A DNA stretch of 45,768 nucleotides, taken from Candidatus Buchananbacteria bacterium. Lineage in GTDB: Bacteria; Patescibacteriota; Patescibacteriia; 2-01-FULL-39-33. A program made the position numbers and the translations under genes. The notes beneath the pieces were generated by a model. It was not told where the DNA came from, searched no databases, and saw nothing but the letters and a program-made list of their open reading frames with translations. Shown here one piece after another: positions 39,505 through 45,768 of this stretch (positions are counted from its first letter, which is position 1; the number at the start of each line of letters is the position of its first letter). The DNA lies in assembly GCA_030650095.1 (NCBI GenBank), contig JAUSEE010000051.1, forward strand, positions 1-45,768, given 5' to 3'.

Positions 39505-40374
39505 TCAAGCAGAGATAATCAAATCATTCTCCTGGCAAAAACGCTTGACAACCGCTTTGGCTTCTTCTGGATCGGCCGGCGTTTGGCCTTCTAAATATTC
39601 TTCTTCCAAACACAAGTCGCCAACAGCCTCCATGGCTTGGTGTTTGCCTCTAGCCCAATAAGCGTAAGCGTCACGGGTATCGCCATAAATAAAATCTGTA
39701 GATTGCAAGGCAAATATTACCAGAAACCAGGTTAACATGTCGCCTTTTGTTATACCAGGACTAAGATCAAATCTGGTCTCATCGGAAATATTCGAATCAA
39801 AGAGAGACATATTAGGAGCAACTCTTTTGCCCGTCCTATAATATCTCCTAACTTCATCTTGAGGCGAAACAGAAGTCTTGTCGGCCAAACGAAATATCTC
39901 GGAAAGAGGAAACATAGCCAATTTTGGCATCCTATAGCCATTTACCAAAGGACAAATATAATCGTGATTGAAAATGGCATAAAAAACATGCTTATCTAAA
40001 ATGCTGCCAGCCAAGACGCGTCTAGCTAATTCGGCGCCAACCTCTTCGTGATCCGTAAAGTCAACTCCTAAAAATCTGCCCATATTATGGAAAATAGAAG
40101 TTAGTATTAAAACTCTTTGAGCTTTCGCCACTTGCAAATTGGCCATCTGCCACAAAAGCGGAGATTGACTGACAACTTCTTGGCACCTTTGCCAGACATC
40201 TTGGGAATGGCTAAAACCATGATCATTATTTTCAAAATAAATCTGGGCTATTTCCGCCGGATCTTGGCTGGCTCCTAAAACACCACTGTAATCCAAGCAG
40301 GTTTCCAAAATTTCAGCTGTTAATTCACTGACATCTTCCAAATCAAAGATAGTATCCTTCATTAGTCTGGCCAA
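39505..40374 (-). CDS. Degenerate HD-domain (phosphohydrolase-like) protein
   Basis: A 289-residue soluble, mostly helical protein. The order of His/Asp motifs resembles an HD domain: HGFSHSQDVW (first His), ILTSIFHNMGRF at the HD position (His-Asn instead of His-Asp), FTDHEEVGAELARR, AIFNHDYICP and the late Asp in RLADKTS. The Asn replacement suggests altered or lost metal binding. The start is probably a TTG at 40374, eight bases after AAGGAGG; the ATG twelve bases later is less well placed. It follows the small gene at 40422-40685 by 47 bases. Substrate unknown; nucleotide-related by family. Confidence 0.65.
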   Translation of the reverse strand: MARLMKDTIFDLEDVSELTAEILETCLDYSGVLGASQDPAEIAQIYFENNDHGFSHSQDVWQRCQEVVSQSPLLWQMANLQVAKAQRVLILTSIFHNMGRFLGVDFTDHEEVGAELARRVLAGSILDKHVFYAIFNHDYICPLVNGYRMPKLAMFPLSEIFRLADKTSVSPQDEVRRYYRTGKRVAPNMSLFDSNISDETRFDLSPGITKGDMLTWFLVIFALQSTDFIYGDTRDAYAYWARGKHQAMEAVGDLCLEEEYLEGQTPADPEEAKAVVKRFCQENDLIISA

Positions 40375-40421
40375 GTTAATAGCCTCCTTCCAGCAAAAAT
40401 TGCTGTTTCTGGTTAGCTTAT

Positions 40422-40685
40422 TTAAATATCCCTGTCATGGGCTTTCTGTCGACGAATCGTCAAATCTTTAATATAAGCCTCGCGTTGTTTAGGATTCATA
40501 TCCAAGAGAGCATTTTTATCCATGTCCAGAGATTTATGAAACTCATCTTTTCTTATCCAAAGACGATACCACCAAAGCTTTAGGCCTCGGTTCCAAATGA
40601 ACCTTTTTACTTTACCTGGGAATGATTTAAATTCCATATATAAATAAAGGATCAAATAAACCAACCCTGATAGAAAATTGTCCAT
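40422..40685 (-). CDS. Unknown small basic protein
   Basis: An 87-residue protein with a hydrophobic start (MDNFLSGLVYLILYLYMEF), a basic aromatic middle (FIWNRGLKLWWYRLWIRKDE) and a helical, charged end containing LDMDKNALLDMNPKQREAYI. This suggests peripheral membrane attachment. No family recognised. AAGGAG precedes the ATG. Probably co-transcribed with the HD-like gene. Confidence 0.7.
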   Translation of the reverse strand: MDNFLSGLVYLILYLYMEFKSFPGKVKRFIWNRGLKLWWYRLWIRKDEFHKSLDMDKNALLDMNPKQREAYIKDLTIRRQKAHDRDI

Positions 40686-40780
40686 GTTTTCTCCTTGTTT
40701 GATATATCTGTTTGAAAATTGTAAGGAACAATATCTACACTAGATATGCTATTTTTAACACAAACGGATTATTCCGTCAA

Positions 40781-40818
40781 ACTAAAAACCGCTGGTTTGC
40801 CAGCAGTCTTTAGTTTTT
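40781..40818 (-). terminator. Terminator of the trigger factor gene
   Basis: Minus strand CTGCTGG/CCAGCGG stem with loop CAAA followed by TTTTTAGTTT. Confidence 0.75.
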
Positions 40819-40821
40819 TAT

Positions 40822-42114
40822 CTAATAAGTTATAATCTCTTTTTTTAAGAAATCAATCACCTTTCTGTTGCCTAGAATATTTTTCAGGTAATCCTTATAA
40901 GTTTCCGTTTCCAGTTGTTTTCTCACCTCGGGATTAGCCGGATAACTTTTAATCATTTCTTCGATTTCCATTTCAATTTCATCATCACGCACTTCAAATT
41001 TTTCCTGCAAATATATTTCCCTGGTCAAAATGGAAACTTTTACTCTTTTTTCAGCCTGGGGTTTGAATTCTTCTTTTAAATTATCTTCTGTTTTATTCAA
41101 GCTCTTTAGATAATCTTCAAAATTAAAACCCTGATCAGAAATATTATGCTCCAACTCATGAACCATTTTATGAGCTTCATTATCAATTAGAATATCGGGA
41201 ATTTCCTCAAAATCGGATATGGCCACCAGCTTGTCAAACATTTCAAGTTCTGCTTTTTGTTCTTGCTTGCCAGATTCTTCTGCTTTTAAATTTTCTAGGA
41301 TATTACTTTTCACTTCGGCTATGGTTTTAAACTTACCAGAGGAAATAGATTTGGCAAACTCGTCATCCAATTTAGGCAACTCTATTTCATAAACACTATT
41401 GCATTTAACCCTAAATTCGGCGTTCTTGCCGGCCATCTTTTTTTCAAAATATTTCTCCGGAAATTTAAGCTCAAACTCTTTTTCTTCGCCGGCTTTTAAA
41501 CCGACGAGTTTTTCTTCAAAACCGGGTATGAATTTATTTTCGCCTATGACTGCCGGATATTTTTGCTGCTGGCCTTTTTCAATCGGCACTTTATCAATAA
41601 AAACTTCAAAATTTATTTCCACTTTGTCGCCACTCTTAGCTGCTCTCTCCACTAATTTTTCGGTGGCCTGCATTTTTCTAATATCGGCTAAAACCTTATC
41701 AACTTGATCATCAGCGATCTTAGTTTCTGCCTGTTTTATTTTTATCTTTTTATAATCGCCTATTTTTACCTGAGGCAAAACAGCCGCGGTAGCTTTGTAA
41801 ACAAAATCATTGCCAGGTGCCAATTTCTCGATATCAATTTTCGGTTGGCCGATAGTGACTATTTTTTGTTCCTTTAAAACTTCGTAGTAGGTGGCCGAAA
41901 TAATATCATCGATTGATTCCTGCAGAATGCCCATCTCGCCCACTTTTTGCTTGATTATGTCATAGGGGGCTTTGCCAGGCCGGAAACCTTCGATTTTTAT
42001 TTCTTTGGCTAGCCTGTCGGCTGATTTCTGCAAATAAGGCTGGAGTTCAAGAGTTGAAACTTCCACCGTTATTTCCACTTGGGATTTATCTAATTTTTTA
42101 ACAGTAGATTTCAT
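40822..42114 (-). CDS. tig: Trigger factor
   Basis: Ribosome-associated chaperone and peptidyl-prolyl isomerase, 430 residues. The N-terminal ribosome-binding domain has the signature GFRPGKAP (about 43-50). The FKBP-like domain spans about 150-240 (SGDKVEINFEVFIDKVPIEK, PGFEEKLVGLKAGEEKEFEL), and the helical C-terminal arms contain ILIDNEAHKMVHELEHN and VLTREIYLQEKF-like segments. Length is typical. It forms a single-gene unit with its own terminator, upstream of the HD-like genes. Confidence 0.96.
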   Translation of the reverse strand: MKSTVKKLDKSQVEITVEVSTLELQPYLQKSADRLAKEIKIEGFRPGKAPYDIIKQKVGEMGILQESIDDIISATYYEVLKEQKIVTIGQPKIDIEKLAPGNDFVYKATAAVLPQVKIGDYKKIKIKQAETKIADDQVDKVLADIRKMQATEKLVERAAKSGDKVEINFEVFIDKVPIEKGQQQKYPAVIGENKFIPGFEEKLVGLKAGEEKEFELKFPEKYFEKKMAGKNAEFRVKCNSVYEIELPKLDDEFAKSISSGKFKTIAEVKSNILENLKAEESGKQEQKAELEMFDKLVAISDFEEIPDILIDNEAHKMVHELEHNISDQGFNFEDYLKSLNKTEDNLKEEFKPQAEKRVKVSILTREIYLQEKFEVRDDEIEMEIEEMIKSYPANPEVRKQLETETYKDYLKNILGNRKVIDFLKKEIITY

Positions 42115-42195
42115 AAAAATTATTTAACTTAAAAAATTAATAAGACTCAAATTATATTAACAAAAAATCAGCCTTAGGTCAATCTTAAATAAAAC

Positions 42196-42230
42196 AAACA
42201 AAAAGCCGCCGGCTAAGACTGGCGGCTGAC
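42196..42230 (-). terminator. Terminator of hppA
   Basis: AGCCGCC/GGCGGCT stem followed by TTTTTGTTTG on the minus strand. Confidence 0.85.
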
Positions 42231-42237
42231 CTTAAAA

Positions 42238-44211
42238 TTATTTAATCAAAAATGGCACAATAATAATAGAGATGATAGCCATTAGCTTTATAAGGATATT
42301 TAAAGCCGGGCCGGCTGTATCTTTTAGAGGATCGCCAACGGCATCGCCCACTATGGTCGCTTTATGAGCATCACTGCCGATGCCGTCCAAGTTGCCGGCT
42401 TCAATGAATTTTTTGGCATTATCCCAGGCTCCTCCGGCATTCACCATGAAGGTCGAGAGCATAAAACTTATAACGATTGATCCAATTATAAAACCAGCCA
42501 AACTGGCCGCCCCCAAAACCAAACCGATAACTATGGGAAAAACTATAGCCAAAGCCACCGGTAAAATCATTTGCCTCAAAGCCGCATTAGTGGCAATAGT
42601 GATGCATTTTTTATAATCAGGTTCGGTCTGGCCGGATATCAACCCGTTGATTTCTTTAAACTGGCGATGAATCTCGTTGATAATTTTAATGGCGGCCTGG
42701 CCAACTGAATTAATAGTTAAAGCGGAAAAAATAAAAGGCAACAGAGCGCCGATAAATAAGCCGACGATAACTTTAGGATCAATTAAATTTATAAGATCCA
42801 AATTGGCTAGAACGCTAAAGCTGACCAAAAGCGCCAAAGAAGTTAAAGTGGAACTAAAAATAGCAAAGCCCTTGCCCACGGTGGAGCTGGTATTGCCCCA
42901 AGTATCAATTTCTTCGGCCCTTTCCCTGATCTCACTGCCCATACTGGCCATTTGCGCCAAAGAAGAAGAATTATCAACTATCGGGCCATAAGTATTAGAA
43001 GTTAAAATCATAGCCAAAGTTGAAAGAAGGGATACAGCCGCTAAAGCCAGGCCGTAAAAACCAGACAAATAATAAGAAGAATAAATAACCACTGCTAACA
43101 TTACAACTGGCATAATCAAGCTAAAAAAACCGAAAGACAAACCGGAAATAATATTGGTGATAGAGCCGTTTTTTGATTCATAAGCGATTGATTTAACCGG
43201 TTTATGTTTCACGGAGGTGTAATATTTGGCTGATAAATCAATAACCAAGCCGGCGCCGATGCCGATAACCAGCACTAAAAAAATTTTTAAGTCGCCGATC
43301 ATATACTTGATGGCGATAAAGGAACCGATAAGAGTAAGGATTATAGTTATCAGGTTAAGACTGTTCAATAATTGAGTGGTTTTAACCTTGTCTAAAAAGC
43401 GAAGGGATAAATAGCCTAAAACCGAAGCGATAATGCCGATACCGGCTAAAATAAGTGGCAAAATAATAGCCTGGGAACCTAAAAGGGGCAAAAACAAAAT
43501 TCCCAAAACCATAGTGGCCACCATAGAATCAACATAACTCTCAAATAAATCAGCTCCCATACCGGCCACATCACCCACATTATCGCCGACGCTGTTGGCA
43601 ATTGAAGCCGGATTACGCGGATCATCTTCGGGGATGCTATTTTCTATCTTGCCCACTAAATCAGAGCCGACATCAGCGGCTTTAGTGTAAATGCCGCCGG
43701 CCACTCTAATGAATAAAGCTATAGATGAAGCTCCTAGTCCGAAACCATAAATAATTTGCGGATCATTGAATATAAGATAAAAACCAGCCACGCCCAAAAC
43801 ACCCAAACCGGCGATAGAAAAACCAATTACAGAACTGGCGTTTAAAGCCAACTTAAAACCTAAGTTTAAACTCTGGCCGAGTTTTTCCGCTATTTTAATG
43901 TTAGACAAAGTGGAAACCTTTAGAGAAATGAAACCGGCCAAAGCGGAAAAGGCGGCGCCCACCACAAAAGTTAGAGCTAATTTCCATGAAAGCTGGGGCA
44001 CCAAAGCTAAAATCACTGCTACGATAACCACAAAAATCGCTAAAAATGTATATTCTTTGAACAAGAAAGTTAAGGCTCCTTTTTGTATGTAAGAGGCCAC
44101 CACTTCCGCTTCCTTGTTTTCAATTTTCTGTTGAATTATTTTTTTAGCCAAAAAGCCGGCGAAACCCAAGCCGATGACAGACGCTATAATTGATATCCAG
44201 ACGGTTATCAT
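42238..44211 (-). CDS. hppA: Membrane-bound ion-translocating pyrophosphatase
   Basis: Sixteen-helix pump that couples hydrolysis of pyrophosphate to H+ or Na+ export; 657 residues. Active-site segments are intact: DVGSDLVGKIE, EDDPRNPASIANSVGDNVGD, GADLFESYVDS, NTYGPIVDNSSSLAQMA and GDAVGDPLKDTAGPALN. At the site that separates K+-dependent from K+-independent enzymes the sequence reads NTSSTVGKGFAI: a small residue and Gly rather than the Lys/Thr of the independent type, so it is probably K+-dependent. Ion specificity cannot be read safely. It recovers energy from pyrophosphate made, for example, by MetK and tRNA synthetases. Confidence 0.96.
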   Translation of the reverse strand: MITVWISIIASVIGLGFAGFLAKKIIQQKIENKEAEVVASYIQKGALTFLFKEYTFLAIFVVIVAVILALVPQLSWKLALTFVVGAAFSALAGFISLKVSTLSNIKIAEKLGQSLNLGFKLALNASSVIGFSIAGLGVLGVAGFYLIFNDPQIIYGFGLGASSIALFIRVAGGIYTKAADVGSDLVGKIENSIPEDDPRNPASIANSVGDNVGDVAGMGADLFESYVDSMVATMVLGILFLPLLGSQAIILPLILAGIGIIASVLGYLSLRFLDKVKTTQLLNSLNLITIILTLIGSFIAIKYMIGDLKIFLVLVIGIGAGLVIDLSAKYYTSVKHKPVKSIAYESKNGSITNIISGLSFGFFSLIMPVVMLAVVIYSSYYLSGFYGLALAAVSLLSTLAMILTSNTYGPIVDNSSSLAQMASMGSEIRERAEEIDTWGNTSSTVGKGFAIFSSTLTSLALLVSFSVLANLDLINLIDPKVIVGLFIGALLPFIFSALTINSVGQAAIKIINEIHRQFKEINGLISGQTEPDYKKCITIATNAALRQMILPVALAIVFPIVIGLVLGAASLAGFIIGSIVISFMLSTFMVNAGGAWDNAKKFIEAGNLDGIGSDAHKATIVGDAVGDPLKDTAGPALNILIKLMAIISIIIVPFLIK

Positions 44212-44282
44212 AGTTTAATTATAATTGATTAATATACTTGTATTTTAAAACAAAACTGGCTCTTTAAGCAAGGCGCCGCCTA

Positions 44283-45767
44283 TCAAATCAAGGAAGTGCC
44301 AGTCATAGACTTCGGCTGGTTGATTTTCATAATTTTTAAAAGAGTCGGAGTGATATCGGCTAATCCGCCAGACTTAAGATCGTAATCTTTTTTGGTAATT
44401 ATGGCTGGAACCAAATTAGTCGTGTGAGCCGTATGTTTTTCGCCGGTTAAAAGATCGACATTTAATTCCGCATTGCCATGATCGGCAGTAATAAAAGCCA
44501 CTCCGCCCGCTTCTTCTGTAGCCATTACCACTCTCTTTAATTGTTTGTCCACTTCTTCCAGCGCTTTAATGATAGCCGGCACATTGGCCGTATGCCCTAC
44601 CATATCGGGATTGGCAAAATTAATAAAAATAAAATCAGTGCCGTTTTTTATTTCCTCAATGGCTTTGTCGGCTATAGCCTCGGCCCGCATTTCCGGCTTT
44701 TGATCATGAGTCGTAATATCTTTATAACTCTCCAGCATGATATGTTTTTCATTTTCATGGGCATCCTCTTTGCCGCCATTTAAAAAATAGGTGGCATGAG
44801 CGAATTTTTCCGTTTCGGCTATGTGAGCCTGGCTTAAGCCGGCCTTGGAGACCTCTCCGGCCAGAGTCGTTTCTATCTCTTGTGACGGGAAAGCCACCAA
44901 GCAATCAAACTCCTTATTATATTCAGTCATGGTGATAAAACACAAATTCATCTGGCTGGCTTTTTCCAATATTTTACGGCTCAGCATTCTGGCTCGATCG
45001 GCCCGGAAATTAAAAAATAAAACACCGTCATTGTTTCTAATCGGATAAGCATCATTTTTATCATCTAAAAATACTAAGGGTTCCAAATGCTCATCTAAAA
45101 CACCCTGCCGGTAAAGCTCTTGAACCACTTCCGACGGTTTCCTATTTTTGCAAATATGGCCCTGGCAGTCAAAAATGGCCTCTTCGGCTTTTTTTAATCT
45201 GTCCCAATTATTATCCCTGTCCATGGCATAAAAACGGCCGGAAGCAGTAGCAATGAAGCCGATGCCTAAATCATCAATTATATCTTCTATCTCTTTAAGA
45301 TAGAGAGCGGCGCTTTGCGGCGGAGTATCCCGGCCATCGGTAAAGGCATCAATGGCAATTTTTTCTACACCGGCGTCTTTGGCCGCTTTTAAAAAAGCTT
45401 TCAAATGATCGCTGTGGCTGTGTATGCCTCCTGGGCCGATCAAGCCTTGGATATGTAAAGTGGAATTATTATTTTTAACATGTTCAAATAATTTAACAAA
45501 AGCGTGGTTGGAAATAAACTCACCGCTAGCCGCCGCTTTGCTTATTCTAACCAGATCAGTGTCAATTATTTTTCCGGCCCCAATGGTAATATGGCCGACT
45601 TCGCTGTTGCCCATCTGCCCCAAAGGCAAGCCGACACTCTCGCCGCTGGCTGACAAAAAACTGTGCGGGAAATTGTCCCAAAGATAATCAAAAAAAGGAG
45701 TCTTAGCCTGAAAAACAGCGTTATGCTCCTTGTCTTCACGATAGCCCCAGCCGTCTAGTATGATTAA
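44283..45767 (-). CDS. gpmI: 2,3-bisphosphoglycerate-independent phosphoglycerate mutase, N-terminus cut by window edge
   Basis: Dimanganese glycolytic mutase interconverting 3- and 2-phosphoglycerate. 494 codons are visible; the frame is open through the window end, and only a few N-terminal residues are missing. LIILDGWGYRE is the first metal strand, QMGNSEVGHITIGAG carries the phosphoacceptor Ser, then DAFTDGRDTPP, FRADRARMLSRK, NFANPDMVGHTAN and FITADHGNAE complete the metal and substrate sites. The C-terminus KSMTGTSLI is normal. Its 3' end is 71 bases upstream of the hppA start, so they may share a transcript. Confidence 0.96.
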   Translation of the reverse strand, partial: LIILDGWGYREDKEHNAVFQAKTPFFDYLWDNFPHSFLSASGESVGLPLGQMGNSEVGHITIGAGKIIDTDLVRISKAAASGEFISNHAFVKLFEHVKNNNSTLHIQGLIGPGGIHSHSDHLKAFLKAAKDAGVEKIAIDAFTDGRDTPPQSAALYLKEIEDIIDDLGIGFIATASGRFYAMDRDNNWDRLKKAEEAIFDCQGHICKNRKPSEVVQELYRQGVLDEHLEPLVFLDDKNDAYPIRNNDGVLFFNFRADRARMLSRKILEKASQMNLCFITMTEYNKEFDCLVAFPSQEIETTLAGEVSKAGLSQAHIAETEKFAHATYFLNGGKEDAHENEKHIMLESYKDITTHDQKPEMRAEAIADKAIEEIKNGTDFIFINFANPDMVGHTANVPAIIKALEEVDKQLKRVVMATEEAGGVAFITADHGNAELNVDLLTGEKHTAHTTNLVPAIITKKDYDLKSGGLADITPTLLKIMKINQPKSMTGTSLI

Positions 45768-45768
45768 A

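Noticed and set aside
1-45768. CRISPR array, rRNA, or complete insertion sequence with transposase
   Set aside because: No regularly spaced repeats, no rRNA-like sequence and no transposase motifs were seen on either strand.

Overview
The window reads as a gene-dense chromosomal segment of a host-dependent or very small-genome bacterium of the Patescibacteria (CPR) type, probably near Parcubacteria/ABY1. This rests on AT-rich DNA with short intergenic gaps, a four-domain ribosomal protein S1 with a Lys/Glu tail, standalone receiver and MshEN domains, many short unknown proteins, a 7TM-type sensor kinase pair, and abundant foldback intergenic repeats. The genetic code is standard: TGA is used as a stop. 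A FadL-type outer-membrane porin gene near the left end does not fit a single-membrane CPR cell. It is either a transferred gene or a sign that the assignment needs checking. The lineage is an inference; no rRNA gene is present.

Layout. 1-3.2 kb (minus): hotdog thioesterase-like gene followed by two tandem paralogous 7TM histidine kinases. 3.5-4.7 kb (plus): FadL-like porin. 4.9-5.5 kb: lone MshEN domain protein. 5.7-7.2 kb (minus): hisS with tRNA-His in its 3' region. 7.5-8.3 kb (plus): LOG/SLOG-family gene behind what looks like a classical ribosome-mediated attenuator with a leader peptide containing three His codons. 8.3-10 kb (minus): PRTase-fold protein and RNHCP zinc ribbon. 10.1-11.4 kb: rpsA. 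11.7-14.9 kb: membrane protein, pgsA-like gene, ftsH. 15-18 kb: membrane protein and a PilB/GspE ATPase. 18-22.3 kb: kinase-like unknown, metK with a SAM-I riboswitch, tsaE, small unknown, tsaD, tRNA-Glu. 22.3-26.5 kb: structured intergenic region, two unknown genes, receiver domain protein, PQQ-type sugar dehydrogenase, secreted matrixin-like protease. 26.5-30.4 kb: DUF4015 glycosidase-like protein, then a divergent cold-shock pair (DEAD-box helicase and Csp, each with a long leader). 30.4-34.7 kb: nucleoside deoxyribosyltransferase-like/Nudix fusion, Hsp20, VanW and VanX-like wall genes. 35.3-39.2 kb (minus operon): MTA phosphorylase-adenine PRTase fusion, galE, nfo, metallophosphoesterase, DUF167. 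39.5-45.8 kb (minus): HD-like protein, small protein, trigger factor, membrane pyrophosphatase, gpmI (cut by the window end).

Promoters are unusually readable: many TTGACA/TTGACT -35 boxes lie exactly 17 bases from TATAAT-like -10 boxes, and intrinsic terminators close most units. Two starts (the RNHCP gene and the His leader peptide) lie within a few bases of the predicted transcription start, suggesting leaderless translation.

How genes connect: MetK makes SAM under riboswitch control, and the MTAP-APRT fusion can return its by-product MTA to AMP. TsaE and TsaD supply t6A tRNA modification. FtsH, Hsp20, trigger factor, DEAD helicase and Csp cover protein and RNA quality control. VanW and VanX act on the wall. 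HppA and GpmI serve energy metabolism. The most novel-looking elements are the His-codon attenuator next to hisS/tRNA-His, a 144-base three-hairpin repeat whose two inverted copies bracket that region, and a 59-base repeat with a compensatory hairpin change that delivers a -35 box to two genes.
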